This document shows positions 40,232 to 48,944 of a DNA stretch of 64,000 nucleotides, piece after piece; the first letter of the stretch is position 1, and each line of letters starts with the position of its first letter. The DNA is from Tranzscheliella williamsii (taxonomy: Eukaryota > Basidiomycota > Ustilaginomycetes > Ustilaginales > Ustilaginaceae), in the NCBI GenBank assembly GCA_023212725.1, contig JALBYF010000025.1, positions 1 to 64,000 on the forward strand. The letters are read 5' to 3'. The position numbers were made by a program, and so were the translations under genes. The notes below the pieces were generated by a model. It did no database searches. It was not told the origin of the DNA and saw only the letters and a list, made by a program, of their open reading frames with translations.

Positions 40232-42607
40232 CCCCGCAAATCCCGTCTAGTCCCTCCGCCGTGTACCGTAGCCCCCCCTTGGAGTGTATCTTATAGCCGT
40301 CTCTCGTCCGCCTGTCCTGCAGCTCACCTTTACCGTCGGGGTATCACCCTCACACCCTGGCACTAGGCACGGGAAACCGACCCATGTTAGAGCGCACGCC
40401 AAAAAAGGGGCAACTTAACATGGCAGCGGGAGGATGGCCGGCGCCTCGGCCGGAATGCCGCGGGTTGAAATGAGTCGCACATGGGACAATCGGCCTCGGA
40501 GTTGGAAATGAGAGCGTGGGAACGAACCCACGGTCAGCAAGGAGGACTTGGGACTGCAGCAGAACATGCACTGCGTTCGGCGCGCTCTCACCGGCCACGC
40601 CACAGAGTGTCAGAGAACAAGGCCAAATCTTGACTAGGAAGTTGCTCAGCGCCGTTGAGCCACCCCCAAGCACGACGGCAGCCGTAAAGATGTGGGATGC
40701 GCAATGCGATCTCGGATGATGGTTGACGGTCAAAGATCCGAGATCCGGAGCACGCTCGCGGCTGGCCGACTCCATCAGCTCTTCTCCAGCTAGCCGATGC
40801 GCGCATAAGAGCGGACATGCATACCTGCTGTACGGGCAGCATCCGACAAGCGGCAGCTCCTCAGCCTCGACGTGCGCCAGTGAGAATGAGAGTGTCAGCG
40901 TTGATTACGTAGAATCACAATGGCCAGCGCAAAGACGGTGGGAAATCGAAATCCCAGTTGGGGAATGGCCGCGCTGCGTGCGAAAGCGTGGATTCAGAAC
41001 CCGCCGTCGGTGTTGGCCGACTTTGCACCGACTTATACTGCATTGGGAGCGCAAACCATCCGCCACCAACGGGTCAACCGAGAGCAGCGCTCGGCAGTGC
41101 TCCCGCTACCACGAGGCTGAGTTGCCCCATCGGCTGTCAACTGTAGTTCAGCACCGCTTTCCTCCCTCGGCCTTGCCGTTTGCGCAGACCGACTGGCCGC
41201 TGAGCTGCAAAATACCGTAATCTGCAGGTGCTGCAGGCCCTCGCTGGTGTTGCATCCCGACATCGGAACTTCCACCCCGCAGAAGCCGCGCCGCTTGTCA
41301 GGGAAAGTCGAATGTCAAATTCGCCAAGCTAAAGTCAAACTGTGACTTCTGCCACCGTAACCGCCTCGGAAAGGAACCGCAAATGTGAAATGGAATACAA
41401 GTCCCAGTTGGGGATCGGGCTCAGCATCGTGCGGCGTAGCGACGGCTACCACGGTTGCCGTGAGCGGCCAACTGCTTGACATTGTAAGCGGCAACCCGGC
41501 GACGGTCACAGCCCGTCTCATCAGGACGCATGTCTCTATGTCTATGAGTGGGAGGCGGCAGTCTGCATGCAAAAGCGTGACATGCAGCTTCAGGATATGC
41601 ATGCTGGGGTTGCGATGGTAGATGAGCAGAGGGCCGAGCGTGGCCTCTTTTGTCGCTGCTGAGTCGCTGCATCGGTCGACGTGATTGCACAGCGACCTGC
41701 CTCCCATCTGCTTCGGTCTTGCGCCGCCTAAGCCCTCTACCTCGCTTCTTCCGTCGGCGTGGCGCTGATGGATATTTGCGATTTCTCTCCCTCGGCTTAC
41801 GCTCCGCTATTTTTTTGGCTCGTCGCATAGGTGCGCTCGACTACAACGCTCTGCTTTTCGCCAAGCTGCGATGCTTTTCTATCCACCGCCCCATCCCTTC
41901 TGACAACGACGTCCGCCTGCCATCCACCGCCATCCACCTACCTCTGTATTGCCATTCACGTACCACTGTAGACTACCACTGTATCGCCATCATCTTTCGA
42001 CATCTCTTCGTCAGTGCAGCTTCTTCTCCACCTGAGCCGTCTCTTTGCACTTCTCCATACCGACACACCCTCACCGACACCGCGACTCATGTCACTTGCC
42101 TCGTGCGACACCACCCTCGACACCGCAACGTAAGGTGCTAGAGCGCGAGTCCCTCAACCATCGCTTATCTGCTGCCGTGCCTTTGGCTCGCTGCTTCTTC
42201 TCCGCTCATTGCTTCTCGCCGCTGCTTCTTGCTTCTGTCTGTCCGGTCACAGCCCTGTTTCCCGCCTCGACTAGGCAGAGTAAGCGCCGGTCGTGATAGA
42301 CTACTCGACATCCCTCGTCCCACCGTGTTGATTCTCCGAATGTCGGCCTGGTCGCAACAGCGCTAACCCTTCCGCCCGCGACCTCGCCTGGCCCCCCCCC
42401 CCTTCCTTGCCGGGCTATCCCAGTAGATCGCTCTCGTGGCCGGCCGTCTACATGCTCGCATCGACCTGAGCAGGCACGCTTTCTCGACACGGACACCAAT
42501 CTCATCTCTGCGTGCTGGACGGCCTTCTCCTCCAGCGTCACCATCTCGTTGCTGGTGCTGGTGGGCGATCTCGAGAGGCGGGATCTAAGCCAGCACTTCC
42601 CGCCGGG
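40232..42607. other. Long intergenic region and leader of the GPCR gene
   Basis: No gene found in 2.4 kb. The left half contains a tRNA-shaped sequence (see findings). From about 41.6 kb to 42.6 kb the plus strand is strongly pyrimidine-rich, with an 11-base C run at 42392-42402, fitting a long leader of the gene that starts at 42608. Several short upstream ATGs lie in it. Confidence 0.5.
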
Positions 42608-45166
42608 ATGGCATCTTCACCGTATTCACCAGTCCATCTCTTGTCCTACGCTGATGATCCTTCCATACGTATCACTGCCCAGCCGAACGGCACGGAGCCA
42701 CATGACAGCAACAGCATCTTTCAGCGTGAAAGCGTCGGCAGCACAGGCAACAAGGTGGATATGGCCATCTGTTGTCTCTCCTTGTGCGGTGCTCTTGCCA
42801 TCATAGTTTCGTATGTCTGCAATCGCACAAGTCGCAAGTTGCGCCATTCCCTCATCCTCGGCCTCGCAACCAGCGATCTTGGCACATCGATCGTCGTCAT
42901 CATTACCACGGCTCTTCTCCTAGCCGACATCAATCTCGTCAGAGAGCATGCACCCTGCAGCCTTCTCGGTTATCTGCTCAGCACTTCCATCTTTTCCCAG
43001 CATCTCTGGAACTTGGCCATCGCCGTCGTGACCTATATGATTCTCGTCCATCCCCTCTCTTCCTTCACCCTCACCGTCGAGAAGCGTCTGGTCTGGCTCT
43101 GGCCTGTCTTCTGGGCAATCTCCTTGGCTTTCAACGCCATCGCTTTTGGGCTCGGCGGTTTCGGCTTCAAAGGCGGATACTGCACCTTCACCACCCACTT
43201 TTACTTTTCTTCCATCTTTCAATTCGTTCCAAGAGCCATCGTCTTTGTCGTCATTCTCTGCCTCTATACCCACCTCTTTTTCTTCCTCCGGCGAACCAAT
43301 CTCTTCAGCAAGGTCGGCTCCCACTCGTCTGGCACCGGACGCAACCACAGTACCACGCACGAGTCAAAGAAACGCACTCAGCAGCATGATCCGCAGAACC
43401 CACGTCCACTTCAGGCATCCGACCCTTCCACAAGTTTTGCTGGCGGTGGAGCGCAATTCTTCATGCCACGGAGGCTTTCTGAGCGATCCTCCAACGCCGA
43501 GGAAGCGTCCGGTTCTAGCACCAAAGTGTCATTACGCGACAAAGTCTTGTCCATCCTCAACAAACACGATCCGCCTGCTGCTGATCGTTATGTCGTCCGC
43601 CAGCGGCGATCCTCGTCGTTTACGAAGGGTGATGGCAGCTTCGAAATGGTTGCGATAGACGACAATACGCGCAAAGAGGTCAACCCACTCCCGGCCCCGC
43701 ATCGCCGATACGCGGAAGAGCCGGATGGCATCACTGTGACGAGCAGGGCGCGCCAGACTGACAGTCAGCTCGACGCCGACGCCGGCGACACTTGCCTCTC
43801 TGGTCTATTGCCGTACGTGCAGCGGCAGGACCAGGGTGGGCCTCCTTATCAGCAGAACGAGGCAGACCGCTGGTCAGCCACGCCAGGGAGCCTAGATCCC
43901 AACTACAGCATTAGCGCGCCTCGTCGCAGCCGAGGACTCCACAACCTGGACATCGACAAAGCTGACACGCTTCGTCACGAAAGCGGGCTGCCCATCGCTG
44001 CCGAAACAACCTCGAACGGGGCCGAGTCACCGATGGGCGGACGGACGGATCCTTCGACCAGGGATTCCTCGGCGCTTTTGCTGACCGAATTGCCACCCAC
44101 CTCGGCCGACTCGATGACAGTATTGCCCTTTCCGCCTCAGCATCCTCAGCGAAGCACAATATCGGCGGCCGCGGCTGCGAGCAGACCTTCTACAGCAGGA
44201 GCGGCGGACAGGCGTCACCAACTTTCCAAAGGCGAGACAGGATCGAGTAGGGAGAGCCGGTCGCGGGCCTACACGGCTAAGGACGGCACGCGTTATGTGC
44301 ATCGGCGCGCGTCGCTGGGCGACGGGTACTCCCGCACGGACTCTGACTCGGATGACGCCTTTGACTCTTACGAGGTGCGACATATGCAGCCCCGCAAGGA
44401 CGTCGCTGATTTCGACATGCTTACCCCACCTGTCGAGCATCTCAAGCATATCACAGCGCCGAGGGCATTTGCACGCATGACTGAGATCCTGGCCATGGAC
44501 GAGGACGAGTTGACAAAGGCGCGTCGCGGGTCTCACACGGAACGGAGGCCGAGCGCGGTGCAGATCTTGCCGGGCGAAGTGGCGGTAGACATGCCGACCA
44601 AAGAGGAGTTTGAAGAGGCGCTGGGCGATGGCTGGAATTGGGGGATGGAAGTGGGTCGGCTCAACAGGCACAAGCACGCGCGGCATCACAGCAGCCGGCA
44701 CCCGACGATGCCAGTGCCAAACGTGGGGCTGCAGACGGGCGCAAGCAGCACGAGTTCTGCCGACGAGCATGGAGTGGACTCGATCGGCAGTACACTGAAC
44801 CGGCAAGCATCTCTCCTGCTGCTGCTGTATCCGGCTGCCTATTGCCTGCTCTTTTCGATCTCGATGGCACGCATTGTGGTGGATCTGGCGGACCCGGCGG
44901 CGTCGGCGCGCAACGCACACGACGCGCTGCACTCGCTCTCGCGCTGGCTCATCTTTGCACAGGGCCTGATTGATGCGCTGATCTTCCAGCTGGTGGAGCG
45001 CCACTTCCGCCAGCGGATGAAGCGGCGTCGCCGCAAGGCGATGGGCGAAAAGGTGCAAGACTCGATCTCGCTCAAGCTCGGCCGCGCCGCAGTGGAGCAG
45101 ATCAAACGACGCTGGGAAGGCGGAGCAGCGGCGCAGAGCCTGCCCGACCCACCCGCCCGGAGCTGA
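42608..45166 (+). CDS. G-protein-coupled receptor, Git3/Gpr1-like, with long loop 3
   Basis: A single-exon gene for 852 residues from the ATG at 42608. Five transmembrane helices occupy residues 47-225. TM1 is ICCLSLCGALAIIVSYVC, then LILGLATSDLGTSIVVIITTALLLA, and TM5 is IFQFVPRAIVFVVILCLYTHLFFFL. The third intracellular loop then spans about 500 residues (about 230-730), Ser/Arg-rich and disordered, before TM6 (LLLLLYPAAYCLLFSISMARIVV) and TM7 (LIFAQGLIDALIFQLVERHF). A basic tail (RQRMKRRRRKAMGEK) follows. This plan (N-terminal Git3 part, long loop, C-terminal Git3 part) is that of the fungal Git3/Gpr1 nutrient receptors, which act through a G-alpha protein on cAMP signalling. The ligand is not predictable. 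Confidence 0.85.
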   Translation: MASSPYSPVHLLSYADDPSIRITAQPNGTEPHDSNSIFQRESVGSTGNKVDMAICCLSLCGALAIIVSYVCNRTSRKLRHSLILGLATSDLGTSIVVIITTALLLADINLVREHAPCSLLGYLLSTSIFSQHLWNLAIAVVTYMILVHPLSSFTLTVEKRLVWLWPVFWAISLAFNAIAFGLGGFGFKGGYCTFTTHFYFSSIFQFVPRAIVFVVILCLYTHLFFFLRRTNLFSKVGSHSSGTGRNHSTTHESKKRTQQHDPQNPRPLQASDPSTSFAGGGAQFFMPRRLSERSSNAEEASGSSTKVSLRDKVLSILNKHDPPAADRYVVRQRRSSSFTKGDGSFEMVAIDDNTRKEVNPLPAPHRRYAEEPDGITVTSRARQTDSQLDADAGDTCLSGLLPYVQRQDQGGPPYQQNEADRWSATPGSLDPNYSISAPRRSRGLHNLDIDKADTLRHESGLPIAAETTSNGAESPMGGRTDPSTRDSSALLLTELPPTSADSMTVLPFPPQHPQRSTISAAAAASRPSTAGAADRRHQLSKGETGSSRESRSRAYTAKDGTRYVHRRASLGDGYSRTDSDSDDAFDSYEVRHMQPRKDVADFDMLTPPVEHLKHITAPRAFARMTEILAMDEDELTKARRGSHTERRPSAVQILPGEVAVDMPTKEEFEEALGDGWNWGMEVGRLNRHKHARHHSSRHPTMPVPNVGLQTGASSTSSADEHGVDSIGSTLNRQASLLLLLYPAAYCLLFSISMARIVVDLADPAASARNAHDALHSLSRWLIFAQGLIDALIFQLVERHFRQRMKRRRRKAMGEKVQDSISLKLGRAAVEQIKRRWEGGAAAQSLPDPPARS

Positions 45167-45451
45167 GATGCCTGGCTCGCCGCTGGCATACCGCTCCTCT
45201 CGCATACTTCAAGCCAGGGCGAAAGGCCAAAGACTCCATCGCGCCGCATCACTGCCAGGCCCTCCGCACGCCGCGTTTTGTAGCCACTACGGGCGCTGCA
45301 CTGTCGGCGGCCACAGGATTCAATGTATTTGTACAGGGGAGCAAAAGCAAGTATGTGGTAACGAGTATCAAACGAGTATCAAGAAGCGGCATGAGCGTGC
45401 GAGCGGATGGGGAGGAAGAGCGGCGGGGCGGCGTAGAGGTAGGGATGCGGG

Positions 45452-46204
45452 CTAGAAGGACTTTTGTTTGGTCGGGCGGTTGTCGGGGACGAGGATGGCG
45501 AGGAGGCCGAGTGAGCCGAAGAGAAGGAGGTAGGTGCCCGTGGCGGCGGCGATGGCGCCTGTCCAGGAGATGGTGTGGATGTTGTTGTTAGCCCAGGCGT
45601 CTGCGCGGCTGGAGAGGGCGGCAAAGTAGTGGTGGAGGGCGGCGTTGTGGGAGGGGGAGAGGGCGAGGTAGGTTGCGATGGAGTCGAGGGTGGAGGTTGC
45701 GGGGGGGGCGTTGAGGAAGGCGGGGGGGAGAGCGTTGATGCGGGGGGTGAGGGCAGCTAGGCCCGAGTTGGCGGCGGCCTGGTGGAGGCGGGAGCGGAGG
45801 GAGGCAGGCGGGGGGGGAGGAGCAGCGATGGGGGAGAGCGAGAGGCAGAGGCTTGCCCATCCGCCGAGGATCGAGGCGGTCAGGACGGGGATGGCCCATG
45901 CCAGGCGACGGTCGGCACGCCAGTCTTGGTAGTCGACCGCATGCCCGCGCGCCGGCAGCACGAGCACATACCCAAACATCCCCACCGTCACCACCGCCAA
46001 CACCACCGCCACCACACACACCTTGGCCTCCACCCGTCCCATCCCCACCGACAACGCATCGCGCACGTGCGCCGCCACCTGGAAATACCACACCATCACC
46101 CCGCCCAACACCACATACTTGACCTGCTTGCGCAGATTCACCAGCGACTTGGCATTCGGCTGCGTCTCCACCACCGTACCCCCTGACGCCGTGCCCGACT
46201 CCAT
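45452..46204 (-). CDS. Small multi-span membrane protein of unknown function
   Basis: A single-exon gene for 250 residues from the ATG at 46204; 29 further upstream codons without family character were left out. Four hydrophobic segments are visible: YVVLGGVMVWYFQVAAHV (about 27-44), a Val-rich segment near 60-80 (VCVVAVVLAVVTVGMFGYVLVL), one near 100-120 (WAIPVLTASILGGWASLCLSL) and the last near 215-240 (AAATGTYLLLFGSLGLLAILV). The loop between the third and fourth is rich in Pro and Ala. I do not recognise the family. It diverges from MET2 across 740 bases. Confidence 0.6.
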   Translation of the reverse strand: MESGTASGGTVVETQPNAKSLVNLRKQVKYVVLGGVMVWYFQVAAHVRDALSVGMGRVEAKVCVVAVVLAVVTVGMFGYVLVLPARGHAVDYQDWRADRRLAWAIPVLTASILGGWASLCLSLSPIAAPPPPPASLRSRLHQAAANSGLAALTPRINALPPAFLNAPPATSTLDSIATYLALSPSHNAALHHYFAALSSRADAWANNNIHTISWTGAIAAATGTYLLLFGSLGLLAILVPDNRPTKQKSF

Positions 46205-46943
46205 AGCAGTAGCCCTCGCGCGTCCACACCAGCGCCCGGCTTTTCTCCCAGCAGCTCCGTAACAAACGCGTCGACGGTGGTGGCGGGCCAACGACGCAAC
46301 CAGCAGCGTCAGTGTCCGTGTGGTGAGTGTGAGGTGAGCGTCGGTAGGAGGTGGGTAGTGACAGCTTGACAGTCTGAGTGCAAGTTACAAGACTGGCTGC
46401 CTGCAGCTTCAAAGCCGCTCCCAATCACAATAATAGCGAGTCAAAGAGGCAACCCCACCACCACGCTCGTTGCTCTGCCAGCCACACATCCACACTCCCG
46501 CTCACTCATCAAGACGGCCCGCCTTCCATAGTCTCGCTATACAGCACAGCAGCATCGTTGCAAGCAGATACGTATGTATATAAGCACAAGCGTGATGGGT
46601 TTCCTTATCGCTTTGGTTGATCACCAGCCTATACATTCGCACGAGAGAGAGCCGAACCAAACGCTTGACTTTTCGTCAATGTTACGTCTACGACCGTGGT
46701 GAGTGATTGCGGTGACCGATACCGATGTCGTGATTGCACTCTAACAGTGCGTGGAGTGCAAAAGTGCTGAGTGAGTCAGAAGAACTCACACTCACTATTT
46801 GACTGCTGATGGACGGCTCCTCTTGTCACCATCACTGGCCGCATCCATTGTCCGCTTATCGGGATCTACCACAGCTGCCGTGCCGCCTGCACGCTTCTTG
46901 TCGCACCTCGCTTTGGGCAGCCTAGCGCGCGCACGCTGCCAAC
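46205..46943. promoter_or_regulatory. Divergent promoter region of the membrane protein gene and MET2
   Basis: A 739-base region between two start codons facing away from each other. It contains a TGAGTCA site 166 bases upstream of MET2, listed separately. No small gene seen. Confidence 0.5.
46772..46778 (+). promoter_or_regulatory. Gcn4/Cpc1-type site TGAGTCA upstream of MET2
   Basis: The exact palindromic bZIP core TGAGTCA lies 166 bases before the MET2 ATG. In fungi this site is bound by Gcn4/Cpc1, which raises amino acid biosynthesis genes on starvation. A 7-base match can occur by chance, but its place before an amino acid gene makes it plausible. Confidence 0.5.
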
Positions 46944-48728
46944 ATGGCGGCGGACCTGGACCACCTGCTGCCAAAGCCGTTTGAGATCCCGGGGCCGACC
47001 TCGCCGCAGTCCAGCCTGCTCACCTCGCGGCAGCGCTACCTGCTCTTCCCATCGTTCACGCTCGAGTCGGGTGTCACGCTCACCAATGTGCCCGTTGCCT
47101 TCAAGACGTGGGGCCAGCTTGCGCCGCAGACCAGAGACAATGCGCTGGTCGTCTGCCACGCGCTCACCGGCTCGGCGGATGTAGAGGATTGGTGGGGCCC
47201 GCTGCTCGGTCCGGGCAAGGTGTTTGACTATACCCGTTTCTTTGTCGTCTGCTGCAATGTGCTCGGCAGCCCGTACGGCTCGGCATCGTCGTGCACCCAG
47301 GCCGGTGGCGAGCATCAGTGGCCGCACCCCTCCTCTCCCGCTGTCGAGCACGAGTTTGCCGCCATTTCCGAGCAGAAGAAGTGCTGGAACGGCGAGGGGT
47401 GGTGGGGGCCCGAGTTCCCCGCCACGTCGGTACGCGACGATGTGCGCATCCAGAAGCTGGTGCTCGAGTATCTGGGTGTCGAGAGCATCGCCGCTGTTGT
47501 CGGCGGGTCGATGGGCGGGATGGCGGTGCTGGAGTGGCCGCTGATCTTTGCGACGCGGTGGCCGGGGCAGGCGTCGAGCGGGGAGAGGTACATCCAGGCG
47601 ATCGTGCCGCTTGCGACGTCGGCGCGCCACTCGGCGTGGTGCATTTCGTGGGCCGAGGCGCAGCGCCAGTCGATCTACTCGGACCCGCAGTTCAAGCATG
47701 GCTACTATGCGCCGTCCGAGCCGCCACGCAACGGGCTTGCGGCCGCGCGCATGGCGGCGCTGCTTACCTACCGCTCGCGCGACAGTTTCGAGTCGCGCTT
47801 CGGCCGTCGTGTTGGCAAGCCGCTCAACGGGAGCGCTGGCGCCGCGGCCGATGTTTCCGCTGCGGCAGCGCCCGTGTTGGCCGCATCGACAGACGCGCGC
47901 CTGCCCGGTCTGCCGGACGCGGAGCAGGAGCGCCGCGCCAAGCAGCTGGATGACCAGCGTCGTCGCGCGCTCGCCGACGACGCCGCCGCCGCGCATAACG
48001 AGGGCAACCTCTCGCCCCACCTTACACCCGCACTCGCCGGCAAGGACGGCAACGAACCCGTCTCGCTACCGCCGACCGCGACGACACCCCCACGCCCGCA
48101 CGATGCGGGCGACACCGGCCTCATCCAGCCCTTCTCGCCGTCGAGAGCACCACAGATCTTCTCGGCTCAGAGCTACCTGCGCTACCAGGGCGACAAGTTC
48201 GTGCGGCGCTTCGACGCCAACTGCTATCTGCATCTGACGCGCAAGATGGACAGCCACGATGTGGCGCGTGCGCGCTGGGGGTGGCAGGTCGTGCGCGATC
48301 CGGGCGGTTCAGTGCTCGCCGTCGTCCGCGATCCCGGCGCCCCGCCCGCCTCGGCCGAGGAGGAGGACGCGGCACTCACCCACGTCCTCGGCTTCCTCTC
48401 CCACCACCCGCCCTCGCCCCTCAAGCCCCCGCCGCCCGCCGTCCTGGTCGTGTCCGTCCAGTCCGACGGCCTCTTCCCGCCCCCCGAACAACTCACCCTC
48501 CACGCGCTCATCCACGGCTCCGCCTTCGTCTCGGTCCGCAGCAACGACGGCCACGACGCCTTCCTCCTCGAGTTCGACCAGATCAACTCTGCCGTCGCCG
48601 CCTTCCTCCGCACCCACCTCGCACACCTCTATGCCCGCCACCCCGCACAGCCCCCGCCCGCCGCCGCATCCCCGCCGCCCCCCAAACAGAGCGTCTTTGG
48701 CGAGGTCGAGGACCTCACCCGCTGGTAG
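46944..48728 (+). CDS. MET2: Homoserine O-acetyltransferase
   Basis: A single-exon gene for 594 residues of the alpha/beta-hydrolase fold. The family start YLLFPSFTLESGVTL...AFKTWGQL is followed by NALVVCHALTGSADVEDWWGPLLG. The oxyanion/aromatic part is FVVCCNVLGSPYGSASS and the nucleophile elbow GGSMGG lies near residue 187. The acid is in QSDGLFPP and the histidine in DGHDAFLLE near the end. It transfers acetyl from acetyl-CoA to homoserine, the first committed step to methionine in fungi. It is about 100 residues longer than yeast Met2 because of a low-complexity insertion around residues 290-395, rich in Ala, Arg and Pro, between the catalytic halves. The gene converges on SMC5 with about 215 bases between stop codons. 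Confidence 0.95.
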   Translation: MAADLDHLLPKPFEIPGPTSPQSSLLTSRQRYLLFPSFTLESGVTLTNVPVAFKTWGQLAPQTRDNALVVCHALTGSADVEDWWGPLLGPGKVFDYTRFFVVCCNVLGSPYGSASSCTQAGGEHQWPHPSSPAVEHEFAAISEQKKCWNGEGWWGPEFPATSVRDDVRIQKLVLEYLGVESIAAVVGGSMGGMAVLEWPLIFATRWPGQASSGERYIQAIVPLATSARHSAWCISWAEAQRQSIYSDPQFKHGYYAPSEPPRNGLAAARMAALLTYRSRDSFESRFGRRVGKPLNGSAGAAADVSAAAAPVLAASTDARLPGLPDAEQERRAKQLDDQRRRALADDAAAAHNEGNLSPHLTPALAGKDGNEPVSLPPTATTPPRPHDAGDTGLIQPFSPSRAPQIFSAQSYLRYQGDKFVRRFDANCYLHLTRKMDSHDVARARWGWQVVRDPGGSVLAVVRDPGAPPASAEEEDAALTHVLGFLSHHPPSPLKPPPPAVLVVSVQSDGLFPPPEQLTLHALIHGSAFVSVRSNDGHDAFLLEFDQINSAVAAFLRTHLAHLYARHPAQPPPAAASPPPPKQSVFGEVEDLTRW

Positions 48729-48944
48729 AAGATCCCCCCTTTCCCTTCCGCGTCCAACACCGCCGCCCCGCCCCTGTCCCGCATACCCGCCGCATCCAAC
48801 TGCATACCGCCCCCCGCATTGTTCCTGTCCACACGCGCACAGAACGCAGCCCGCGCTCCACCGCGGCCAAGACAGGCAGAGACCGGTGCGCCGATCCGAT
48901 GGCAAGTGCTGCGTGACAGGGAAAGGAAAGGTCGTGGGGGGCAC

